From the NCBI RefSeq assembly GCF_008831285.2, contig NC_045147.1, forward strand, positions 16,904,854 through 16,968,853: a stretch of DNA of 64,000 bases, given 5' to 3'. Shown here piece after piece: positions 47,013-59,200 of this stretch. Under the pieces are notes generated by a model. It was given only the letters and a program-made list of their open reading frames with translations, did not search any database and had not been told where the DNA came from. The translations under genes were made by a program, and so were the position numbers. The first letter of the stretch is position 1. Each line of letters opens with the position of its first letter. The DNA is from Nymphaea colorata (taxonomy: Eukaryota; Streptophyta; Magnoliopsida; Nymphaeales; Nymphaeaceae).

Positions 47013-48240
47013 GTTGTCGGTATGGTTTGGGGTGGGTTGCTGACTGGTGTCGCCAACTGGGCTGCACAGCCAGCAGGCACTAATAGCATAAAATATATTA
47101 AGTTTATGAGCTTAGGAATGGCTAGATACGATACAATAATGTTGCACTCGCCGATTTGATATGGCAGTAAGAACTTTACTAAAAACATGACACCCTTATA
47201 CGGAATAAGGCATCAGTTAAATTCTCGTAGCTTGTTTGGAAGGCGTTATTATTGGGTTAAACGAAGCAACATTAAGCTAGCCAAAATTTTGAAGTAGCCC
47301 GTGGCAATAGTTCATACAACTTATCCATTAAGACATCCAATAAAAAAACACAAAGTTCTTATTACCAAATGTCCCCAAAATAGTGTCTTCTGTGTAAGGA
47401 GAGCACATAAATATGCATCCCATATTAGAAATTAAATTTATTTAGGAAGCCACAAACATATTTGTACTGCAAACTACTTTTGAAGTGAAATGTACAAAAA
47501 TATGAGAGGAGGTCGTTTTCATGCCATATATATGTGTGTCTTGTCTTTTCTTATTTTTGCGATCGTGGATTTAGAGTTGTGAGTATCTTTCAGTTTTTTC
47601 GTACTTCACAATAACATGTTTATTCAATCATTTTATTCGAATGAGCTGCATCCAAAGATTTTAATATTGACGAATAAAAAATCGCGCATCAAGCAGGTAC
47701 CATATGGAAGTAAAGCCCAATATTAAAATTAAAATAGGAATTATATTTGGCCAAGAGTAAAAACCAGAGAATACAAATAAAAATATTTAACGGTAGAGTA
47801 AACTGAAATATTAAAAATATGTAGCCATATTTATTGGTACATTTTCAAAAAAAAAAAAAAAAGGTAAATGACACATATCTCCTCTCTTTTGGTCTTTGAC
47901 TAGATTTTTCTTTTAAGCGAAGTTGTTAGAATATAAAAAAACAAGAAACTACTCTTGATTCCTTGAATTCAGGGAGCCAGTCACTGCAATGGGGTTAAAA
48001 AAAAACCAAAATTTCAAGGTCGAGAACTGCTGACCCTGGATTTGTGGCCACCTGATTATATGCGCCATTCTCGTTGGACCGTCTTGCGTCTTTCTCAATG
48101 GTCGTCGGAAGTCAAAGCCCAAGTTTAGCAAAGAAATATAACGTCCTGAGACTATCATTGCGGAAGAAGCACGGTAGATCGTCTTTCACCTCGTCGCTGC
48201 AGGTGCTCTACCTAATTGCTCAAGAGAGAGAGAGAGAGAG

Positions 48241-50504
48241 ATGGCCGTCGGAGCAGTGGCGCCGAGCGGCCGTGGAAGAGAATTCGATGGGAGGATCACG
48301 TTTGCAGTTTGTATGACATGTGTCGTAGCTGCTACCGGCGGCCTCATCTTCGGATATGACATTGGCATCTCCGGTACGCCCACCACCCTGATTCTTGACT
48401 TTTCTATTTATATATCCATTTTGGTACTTCGCCTCTTCTTTTTTTCTTTCACTTTCTAGTGATTTGGGCTTCCGGATTAATCTGCTAGCGAAATCTTCAC
48501 AAAAAATTTTTGCCAAATCACTTTTACGTGGAAAAGATTTTATCTTTTTCGCTTCACTATGTTGGCAATCTGACAAAAAAAAAAAAAAAATCATTCCCTC
48601 GCTCGGTGTTCGGTTGGGATCTTCTGAAGTACTCAACCATGTTGCAAGTTGATGAAATGTCATTTAATATCCCTGCTTTTCTGGAGAAACTCTGAAAAAG
48701 TTTTCACCGATCGAAAAGTTTCCTCGCATTTGTTTTACCAAGTGGGTCGACCCCACGGAAAACGTGGAAATTTTCTTTTTCCGGCGACTTCTTTTGGCCT
48801 GGAATCAAACGGCGCACGCCTTAGTCAACGAGTGAGAGCACAAACAACTCGAACACAGTTTCAAATCCGAGAGTAAGCTGACGCCGGTGACCGGTCTGTG
48901 TGCGGCGATAATAGGCGGAGTGACGACGATGGAGCCTTTCCTTCAGAGCTTCTTCCCTTTTGTCTTGAAGCAAATGAGCATGGCGAAGGCTCGGGATGGA
49001 TACTGCATGTTCAACAGCCAGCTTCTCACAGCTTTCACCTCCTCCATCTTCATCGCCGGCTTGGCAGCATCCTTCGGTGCCGGAAAGGTAACGCGGGCCT
49101 TCGGCCGCCGGGCGAGCATGCTCTTCGGAGGCATCGCTTTCTTGCTCGGGTCGTTCATCAGCGCAGGAGCAATCCATATCGCGATGCTCATAGTGGGTCG
49201 CCTCTTGCTCGGCTTCGGAGTTGGCTTCATCAACCAGTCAGCACCGGTGTACATTTCGGAGATGGCACCGTCCCAGTGGCGCGGCGCATTCGTCATGGGC
49301 TTCCAGCTCTGCGTAACCATCGGCGTCATAGTTGCCAGCGTCGTCAACTACTACGTGGCTCAACTCCGCATCGCGGGGTGGCGGCTCTCGCTCGGCATCG
49401 GCGCAGTCCCGGCCATAATTCTCGTCACCTGCTCGCTGTTCATCCCCGACACCGCCAGCAGCCTGATGCAGCGAGGAAGGGTTCAGGACGCTCGCACCGC
49501 CTTGCAGCGCGTCCGCGGACCGGACGTTGACATAGATGCGGAAATCCAGGCCTTAGCCGAGGAAGGGAAGAAGTTCCAGGCCGCGGAGAAGCCGTTCCGC
49601 AACATGCTATCGCGCCGGTATCGGCCACAACTAGTGATGTCGATCGCGATTCCCTTCTTCCAGCAACTCTCCGGCGTAAACATCATCGCTTTCTATTCTC
49701 CGGTTTTATTGCAGAGCGTCGGCCTGGAGAACGGCTCCGCTTTGCTGGGAGCGGTGGTGCTGGGGTTGGTTAGCCTTGTGGCCGTGTTCATCTCCAGCTA
49801 CGCTGTTGACCGCTATGGTAGGAGAATTTTGTTCATCGAAGGTGGACTCCAAATGATGTTCTCCTATGTAAGTACCGCATCCATTCTAACCCCTCACTAA
49901 TTAACTAAGTACTTTAATTGTCTACAGTGCAAAAAGAAGACTCACATAATTGACATTAAAATAAAACAATTTAGTTTAATTAACTGTTGTTTTATGCATC
50001 GCGTGATGACCATGCTGATACAATTCCCTTTGTTTGGGCCGGGCTCCGGTAAAGGCGGCCATCGCCTGTGTGCTAGGTCTGTCGACGGCGAGGTCGGGTA
50101 CGTCGGCGCTGACCAAGAACCAAGCAACGCTGGTTCTGATTTTCATGTGCTCATTCTCGGCATCATTCGGGTGGTCGTGGGGCACATTGTCCTGGGTGAT
50201 TCCTAGCGAGATCTTCCCGTTAGAGATCCGGCCCGCCGGCCAGAGCATATCGGTGGCAATCAACTTCGGCACCACCTTCATATTGGCTCAACTCTTTCTC
50301 GCCATGCTCTGCAATTTCAAGTACTGGATCTTCGTCTTCTATGTCGTCTGGATTATGATCATGACCATCTTCATAGCAGTGTTTTTGCCTGAAACCAAGG
50401 GCTTGCCGTTAGAGGATGTGAACAAGGTGTGGGCTCAGCACTGGTATTGGAAACGGTTCGTGACGCCGGAACAACTCGGTCCGTCCGATACAGCAAAGAA
50501 ATGA
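48241..50504 (+). CDS. STP-family monosaccharide/H+ symporter
   Basis: Plasma-membrane hexose importer of the sugar transport protein (STP) branch of the major facilitator superfamily. Exons 48241-48373, 48915-49867, 50055-50504; 511 residues, 12 membrane segments expected. Family marks: FGYDIGISGG with D40 and GRLLLG with R140, matching the proton-coupling D42/R142 pair of STP10; C75 and C448, matching its lid disulfide C77/C449; QQLSGVN sugar-binding motif; DRYGRR; PSEIFPLE; PETKG near the C terminus. The first intron falls in phase 1 within GISG|G. The third exon starts after a weak acceptor (GGTAAAG|GCGGCC), chosen because it aligns GGLQMMFSY|AAIACVLG with the family without gaps. Odd points: WSWGTLSW where STPs have WSWGPLGW, and PDTASSLMQRG in place of PETPNSLIERG. 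A (GA)9 run abuts the ATG. GC content is much higher than in the neighbours. Which STP subtype is undecided. Confidence 0.93.
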
Positions 50505-53276
50505 ATCGTCTAGTGGCAAAGCTTAGCGGCTTGCTTAAAGACCATCCCGCTCTCTCATCTCCATTCCTTGTTTGCTTGCGACAATTTTGCTAGTGAAGGG
50601 GAAGATTATAGCCAACTGAAGTAAACAGGCCAGTTCACTCTCTTTTGTTAAGAGTTAAACCTTCGTTAGTCCTGTGGTTGTACAGAGCGAGGAAAACTCA
50701 CAAGGTTTCAGTTTTAATCGGTGACCTTCTGGCAATTTGACTCATGTTATATGCCATGTAATGAGCTGCCTTGTTAATGTATTGATTTTGTTCTCTTCTT
50801 GCTTTTATTCATTTTTGTCAATGCCCTATCCGATTTATGAATGTTAATATGTCAAGTTCAAATATGGATACAAATATGAATTTGAAAACATAATCGATAC
50901 CATATATAAATTTGATTTTTTTTTAATTTCAATGTAAATATGATTAGATCTGACTTTTATTTTTACATCCAAATCGTAAAATTTATCTTTAAATACGTGA
51001 TAGAATAAAATATATGTTACGACGTATATGTTAAGAACCAACTTTTAAAATGTATATGGATGTTAGATGTAAGATGTTTATGCAAAACTAAGTAACACTT
51101 TGAATCAAGATCCCACAACATATTTTCTTTAGACCAAATCTGAATCCAGTTAGATGTCATTCTTAAACATGAACCTGCTTAGATTTCTTGATGTTTCGTA
51201 CCCGACTTTTTTCAAGCAATTCAGTCGGATATCTGAAATTGTTGCAAAGTTCTACAAAAGCATAAAAAGATACAGCTTTATGTTGGGCTCACGATTCCCT
51301 TCGGCGCCATTATATTGTTTTTTATGTTTCCCACTGCAAGCAAGATCTCTCTGCGTTTCTTTCTCTTTCCTTCATCAAAATTTGTCTCTGCAATGCACAC
51401 CAATTTCATTTTTTACAATGCTTGACAAAAATATATTTACATATATTTTAAGTTTTAACAAGGTATCCTCAATAACATTACAAACTGTCGAAAATTATCT
51501 CTAAACTAAGCTGCTAATTAATTAAAAGTTTATAGTCTAGCGTTGTCTTCACTTGTCTTCAAGAAGTTTATATTTTGAGGATTCCTCCGCTGACGTGCCC
51601 TTCATTCAGTGTGGTGGTTGGGATTACAGTGCTCTTTAATTGAAAATGGATAAATGAAGAGAGAATCTCAGAATATCCTCATAAGCTTACGTGAAAAGAC
51701 GTTATAAAGTGCCTCTGGAAAGAGGGGATGATAGAATTTTACTGGAAAAGCGGAGCCAAGTCACATAACAAGACATAAAAATGAACAAAGGTGCTTTATT
51801 TGGGGTCCGTGCAAGTAAACTTTTACGTTCATTAGAACTACACATGTGCATGCTTTTGACAACTTTATTACAAGTTATTTGTAGACTTAATGCGAATCTA
51901 ATGTGCCATATCATCTTTGGTAAAATCTATGGTTCATCAAACCATAGAGTTAGGACATAAATAAGATCTGCAACTGAAATTCTTGTTTTGCATTTTCGCA
52001 TTGAGAAAATGCCATGTTTAAGATTGAATAAGAGAGGGTCCCAACTTAATTATAAAGTGTCAAATCATGAGGATTTTAGATAAGAAGTAATCAAACTTCT
52101 CATATATTTTTTGTGAAGAAGGTCCCGTGAACTCAATGTTTTAGAAATATGCTCGGGTTGGTCCTTATTTTTTCCAAATACGTCTCTACTATCAATTACT
52201 ACAAGGGTGAGAGGAGTTATACATACATATTTATCTTTTATTATTCTTTAAAAGGTTTTTAATTTTGTTAGGTATCACATATATTTTTTTTATTTCTGAA
52301 AAATATAGAGATATTTAAAAGTTAAGAGCAATTGGTAGCACGAAAAAAAAAAAGCTGAGAAATTTTTTTGTTACAGTACAAAATATTAAATCATAATAAA
52401 ATGATAATAAATGGTACTTAGAAGAAAGTATATGTTCGAGTTTGCGTGTCCTAAAATATTTTTCTTCGTAGACATCAGACCAAGATAGCGTCCGTAGCTA
52501 AAAGGTTGGTAGTTTTTTTTAAATATCATGAGTTCCTTTTTTAAGTCGTTTTATTTGAAAGGTTTGGTAGCTTGGTTTATAATAAACATGTCTCCATGGT
52601 TTAAAAAATGTGATTTTTTTTTTTATTTTGACAAATGATTGGCAAGTAGAAGTTCATTTTTCTGCGAGAAAGGTTTCAACAACACCAGATCAAGAGCAAT
52701 TTAATTTTGTTGTTATTTTCAATTCAAAAAATAATTATGTAATAGTAAATAAAATTTCGCTTTAATTCAGAAAAGGAGAAAAAGTCGAACCTCAATTAAT
52801 TTCGTCGAACTGTTGTGAAATGATATTAATGAGTTGCGGAGTCCGGACAGGGAAAAGCGGTGTTCTGGATTTGCTGAGACCATAGAAAAAGAGGGAAAGC
52901 CAAGATCACGTGGAGTGGAGGAAAGAGAAATAGATTCGGCGGTGATGCTTCACCGACCAATGACGGCGACCTCCTGTTCCCACGACCCTCCCTCTTTTCG
53001 CTATTTTCTCAATTTCTCATTTTCCTGGGACATTTCCACACGCCGTATGTCCTTTTGAGTTTCAGAGGGGGAGGAAGAGTCTCCCGCGCCGGTTTCGTCT
53101 GTGTTTTTTGTTGGACGAGACTGATCGAAGCGTGTGGAGAGAACCGTAGAGTAGGGTCCCATTTCCTTTTTGCTTCTCTTCGGTTTTACTTCGAAGAGGA
53201 GTTGCTTTGTTCTTTTTCTTCTTGCTTCGAAATTTTTTCTTTCGCGCTCTTTTCTGTGGATTTGTTTGGGAGAGTT
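50505..53276. other. Intergenic: STP 3' flank to SOV leader
   Basis: STP 3' UTR up to about 50800, then very AT-rich DNA without recognisable genes or element ends. From about 52830 the composition rises towards the SOV promoter and leader, including an A/G-rich then CT-rich stretch before the ATG at 53277. Confidence 0.55.
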
Positions 53277-56200
53277 ATGAAGGGGAACGAAGGGAATGAC
53301 GGGGGTCTTATGGACTCAGTCGCTGAGAGGTTCGAAGAAGGCGAGAAGGAAAAACGGAAGAAGCGCCGAGCGAATCGGCGGAATCGGCAGAATCAAGGTG
53401 GTTTGGTTTCTTCGGGGAAGAATTCAGGTGATATTTTCTTTTTCCATTTTTTCTTGTGCTGGAGGTCGGATATTTGGGAGGAGCTTTTCATTTGGTTTCC
53501 CTTGTTGAATTGATCCATGTTAGAACGTTCAACAACAAAAAGATCTTTGGGTTGCTAGTTGGTTGTACAAGTCCTTTCTGAATCTATAGAGAAGAAGTGG
53601 TTTTTCTGGGCATTTCTTTGACGGCATTAATAGGAAGCTATCCCGTCTTTGCTATTTGTGTTGCCTTCGATCAGAATATCTGATTACTGGTGACTTCTTC
53701 TATCGGTAGGTTATTGGAAACGACGGCATTAATAGGAAGCTATCCCGTCTTTGCTATTTGTGTTGCCTTCGATCAGAATATCTGATTACTGGTGACGTCG
53801 TCTATCGGTAGGTGGTAGGAAGCTATCCCGTCTTTGCTATTTGTGTTTCCTTCGATCAGAATATCTGATTACTGGCGACTTCTTCTATCGGTGGGTTGTT
53901 GATGTTTCCCTGCCTTGTTATCTGCTGAATCTTTCCGGCTCTTATCGGCATTCTTTGTCCTATAGGCATTCGGTTTTTAGGGATTGTACTTCTTCAATTA
54001 TGCATTCCTTCGGTTAAAGACGCTTTTTTGTCTGTTTTTTATTGTTAACGTGTTCTAGCATGTGGTGGAATATTCCAGCGAGATGTTAGTTAATGAAGTG
54101 AATGAAGAAGCGTGCGTGTTCAAAATTTCTTGTCCTGCTCCCATGTTTGGATGAAGTTCCTCCAAATAATTGGCGATACCTCCTTTACCTTTCATGCTCC
54201 TTCTACAAAGCTACGGGGAAAGCACAAACAATCAACTAGTATTTCGTAGTAAGTACGCGTTGGTACCAAATTAAGGCATATATTACAGGCCATAGATGGT
54301 TGCACGAAGGAATATACAAAACCACTGTATATTGTACCTTATTGGCTATGGGGACTCACCAATCAACTGTATAGGCGACTTGCACAATGTTGAAGCCTCT
54401 CCCCTTCTATTGCGGGTAGTGCCCCTTTTCTAGTTATTATTATTATTTTTTGTAAAAAAAGGGTACTAGGTACTAGCATGAGCTTGGCGCTGGCATGTTA
54501 AGCCAATGACATTTTTTGGTATCCCAGATTTGGCACATATAATTCTGTTGAAATGTAGTCACATGGACAATGGGATCTGCAAACATCATAAATGGTGAAC
54601 CAAAGTGAGGCATTAGGTTACATGCTCTTCCTCTTCTCTTTTGCTCATTGATGGAGAATTTTGTTAGAACAAAAAAACTCACTCTGGTAGAATAAGTTGC
54701 TGCCTGAAACTGACTTCCAACCCCTCTATGCACAGTCAACACAATCTAGATAACATCTAGCTTGAAGTTTAGCCTGATTCCAAGGACTCTAACCAAATAA
54801 GTATAAGTGCAATTGTGCATATGGTATCTAGATTGTTTTTCTGTCTAATGAATGAATGTCTAGGAGTTTAGCAAAGGACTGGTTGGTTGGGTTATGATTG
54901 GGTAGGAAATACTCAAATGGGTTATATTTCTAGCTTCAACCGATTCTGATGATGTTTATCTTTGTAAATTAAAAGCAAATCATTCATTCAACTAAAGAAG
55001 AAAGGTACTTACATATTTGATGGAAGAAGATGACTGAATGAGTCAGAGCTCTTGTTGTGGGTCTCTCTCACTTTACCACCATCTTAAATATGTAAGACTT
55101 CGATTGGTGGAAGCCAGTCCATGAAGATTCTCCTTTTTCTTATATGAAATTCCCCTCTTTCTTCCAAAACCAGTTGCCGTAGCTATGGTTTATTTCCTAA
55201 ACTCACTGCATGAGGCAAGTAGTAGAACAAATCAACCAATGATAAAATGATGGAGTACATGTTCAACATTTGTGCCCATTGAATAATTAATTGGTCAATG
55301 ATCCTTGGGCCTGCATAAGGAGCTGTGTCTCATACATACTCATGAAAGATAAATTCAAGCTTATTTTTATGGCATATGAATGTGCTTGGCTGCTTGCTGC
55401 CTAGGATTCACTGTTCCTAAATGTAGTTGAATCCGAATGTATGTATGACCCTTGAGTTCATTGTTCTCCCTTTGAAGACATGGATAATGTTGTTCATATT
55501 CCATTTGAAACTGTTATGAATGTGGGTTTTAGATTCTGTAGTCTTGCTGTTATCCTTATGTGCTTTTGATTGAAATTTTTTTACTTTCTTTCAAGAACAA
55601 GCTTGGATTTTAAGAGAAGTGGAAGAAAAGAAAATCATTTGAGGAAAGAACAATAGGTCCTTGTCTGTTGTGACATATCTATGGGTAATTATCAAATTTC
55701 ACGAGAGGTTAAAATTCATTGATAAATCTATCAAAATCTTTTCAAGTTTCTAAAATTTCTGATTGGAGCAAATAATACTGCAAGAGAACTATTTTTTTAC
55801 TAACAAAAGTATAAATCAGGTTGCCGAACTTTACTCTTGTATGACATTGAAAAGTCTTTTGTGTTCCTATTTTTTCAAATTTTCAATTGTCATTTTTCTT
55901 GACTTCATATTGACTTAAATCGTTTAACCAGAACAAAAAATGTGAGTTGCTTTTGGTAATACTTGATTCTAAACTACAGTTACAAGTTAGTTTGCATCTA
56001 TGCATGGAAGAGATAAAAATATAGGCACTATGAGTTTGGCCCAAAAATTGACTTCATTGTGCCAAAACAATTGTGCGAGCTGTTGAACTTCCCTTATCTC
56101 TTTTTTTGACATTATTTGTTGATGTAAATCAAGGCCATCTTGTGTTTTCAGCATAACCATCTGCTGTTTAGTTTTTGAGGGGTTTGGTAAGAATATAAGT

Positions 56201-59200
56201 TCCTTTTTGTGTAATTCAACATGTGCTGAGTACACCTTAATTGTGGACAGTTTCATTCTTCTTGTGGAGAATGAATTGGTTGTCCTACACATTGTTTATC
56301 ACATTGAAAAGCTCAATTGTGTGTATTACTCTGTTTTTATCCTTGTTTGTTTTTCAATGTCGGCATTTTAAATTTTTTTAGTCTGACTGGTGCATAACTG
56401 TAGGGTTAGATGATGTTGTGAATTTTCAAACATTACCTTATCATAGTTTTTTGTTAACGTCTGTATGGTTTCTACCTTCAACGTGATCAAGAAAGTTCTG
56501 ATTTGGCTTTCCTGTGACACTATACTCTTTTTTCAGATGGAAATGAAGTAACTGATGGGGCAACATTAGGAGAGCCACAATGTGGTGAATCTTCCTCTGC
56601 TGCAAGAAGAGACATGGACTCATCTCTTCTATGTAAACCAATATTGGAAGAAATCCAATCTTCAGATCTTCAGTGTGGTTTTTTTTCATCCCTAGAATCG
56701 TCTGATGCAGCTGTAAATCCCATCCAGTTGCATGGCGAAGGACCTAAAGCATCTGACATTGCTTTCATTTCTTTGCCATCTATGCACATAACTGAGGAGA
56801 GACAAGTTGAGATTGATTGTCGAAGTATGCCACACCAGAACAATTCTGCACATGGTATGTGTGGGAACTATTCTGATAAGGGATATTCCAGATCATGTCC
56901 ATCACCAATCTCATTTGAAAAATTTAATCCGGCATCCCCAGTCAATGGATTCCTTCCATATCAGAAAACTGAAGCTGGAAGAAAGTATTTTGTGCCTTAC
57001 TGGTCAATGCAGGATGTTAATAAGGCAGTGGAGGTGGTTTCTGTTTTCCAATGGAATTTGTTTCTCTTTTTTGAACTATAAGTTTTTCGTTGGAGTGAGT
57101 TTTACTTATTTGTGTCCATTGGCAGAGAGGCGATGCATTCAGGGCATCCTTTCGCGTAAATGCTCATTATCGAATAGAGGTAGATACTGTGCTTTGTTTT
57201 CCTTTCCTTTCCCTTGTGTTCTAAGCTGTTCATCTTTCTATGTTTGACAACTGCAGTTTGTAACCACTTTTCTACACTGTGATTTCAGGCTTACTGCACA
57301 ATAGATGGGGTGCCTATTGATGTTCTCATCTCTGGATTTGCTGCTCAAAACCGAGCGGTATGCTTTGAATATCTTCTTGAACTTCATATAAATCAAATGC
57401 TTCTGGATCATGATGGGATACACTCTTGTTTGCCTGGGTGGAGGCATTTGCTGCTAGAGCTAACTGTAAGGATGTACAAATTTTTGAAATGGGGATGACA
57501 GACTGGTATACTATGAACCATCAACTTTTGAAACATGGGTGTGTGACATGAGTACACTAATCCTTGTTGGCACATGCGGGTATGCCAGTTGGATCTATGT
57601 CTATCAAGTCAGATTTGGATAGCTTTGTATATAGAAAATTGTGTTTCAAGTCATTTTCGGTGAAGCTAAAAGAAAAAAAGCCCCTAAGGTGATATGTGGC
57701 CTGATTATGCCCTCCCTTGAAGCAGTTGTTTGAAGTTTGACCTATGTCTGGTCTGGTCAAACGCTGACTCTGAGTATGCTTCCAAAGCATCTGTCTTTCT
57801 CTCTCCTTTTTCTTTTTTTCCTATCAACTCTTCAGGACCATGTTTGGTGAACAACGATATACCAGTAGCCATAAAATAGGGGAAGGAGAGAGAAGATAAA
57901 GAAGCGAAAGGATGATGATGATTGCTGAATAGGAAAGAGGAGAGAGAAATGTAGGAAGAAAACAACTGAATGAAAGAAGAAGATAAATGGAGATAGAGAA
58001 TCAACTATTACCACTCCCTTATGTTCCTTGTTTTGTAACTCTTCGGACAACAGATCATCGCACATACCTCCAGTCCATGCACTGGCTCTCTCTATAGCAC
58101 ACATGTGTACATCCATGTCCCTTTACCTGAGCTTGTTTGTGAATGTGCCATGCCTGCATCACTGTTGCAGTCATACTCATCCCGATGTGCTGTGATTCCA
58201 ATCCATGTGTCATTTCTGTCACAACTATTATTCCTCTTTAATCAAAATGCTACTGTCATCCATTTGCCTCTCCAAACTCCTCCAAAACTACTTCTTTCCA
58301 TTTGTAGAACTAACCCAGATTTGAAATGTACAAACAAGGGTTGCCCTTATTATCTCAGGAGATCCTGAATTTAATTTTAGCACAGTAGGCTTGAAGACCA
58401 TGTCTAATCCGTAGAAATTACTACAATAGATAGGAATGAAAGACTTGGATGGGGGGAAGAGGCCAGAGGGATTGGACAAAAAAAAATTAAAATTAATTTC
58501 TGAAAAGCAATTGCACAAAGGCAAAATACACCTAAGAAGAACATGTTAGGTAGACATTGAGGGTCACTGAAGACCAGTGTCACAAATATCATTCTCAGGT
58601 TTTTATCGGCGAGATTTTTCTCAGGTTTGTATCGGCAAAGTTTTTTTTTTTTGGGAAAATCTCAGGAAAAAAAAAGTAGGTATAAATGAAATAAAAGAGA
58701 AAATAATAGGAAAACATAAATAAAACTATATAACAGGGATAATAGAAATGTTTTAATGATAATAAAAATAATGAAAATAATGTATTTTAAGTTTACGTTT
58801 GAATCCATGATATTATCGATGCTAAAAAATAGAAAAATGAAAAAATCGCGAAAAGCTCGTGATAATATCACGATAAATATTTTCCCCAACTTTTTCAAAA
58901 TATCACGATTTTTCCCTTTTTTCGTTTATGTTATTTTGATGTTAGTATCGCAATATTTTCGAAAATATTGCGATATCTGTGACACTGGTGAAGACTACAT
59001 ACAAAAATATTTAAATTGCTCCTATGAAGCATATTTGGTTAACTAGAATGTCCCGAATCCTGCTTACTATGTAGCATCCTATAATCTTGAGAGTATAGAG
59101 TTCAAGATTGTCACAGATTTATGTGCTTATTTCTACTTTATATTACCTTATTTTTACAGATCTTGGTTTTTTCAAACATTGGTTCATTTTGAATCATGCT

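Larger units (their letters stand above)
45339..48240. other. Intergenic between divergent CAMTA and STP genes
   Basis: CAMTA (minus) and STP (plus) are transcribed away from each other, so this 2.9-kb stretch holds both promoters. About 45340-45560 is probably CAMTA leader. A TA/GA microsatellite and a 448-bp TAGRGA-ended repeat lie in the middle. A (GA)9 run ends directly at the STP ATG. Confidence 0.55.

Noticed and set aside
48898-49530. 210-codon alternative frame inside STP exon 2
   Set aside because: Out of register with the transporter reading; His/Arg-rich shadow of a GC-rich exon.
58662-58898. Ile/Phe-rich frame inside the SOV intron MITE
   Set aside because: Product of the AT-rich MITE interior; no resemblance to a transposase.
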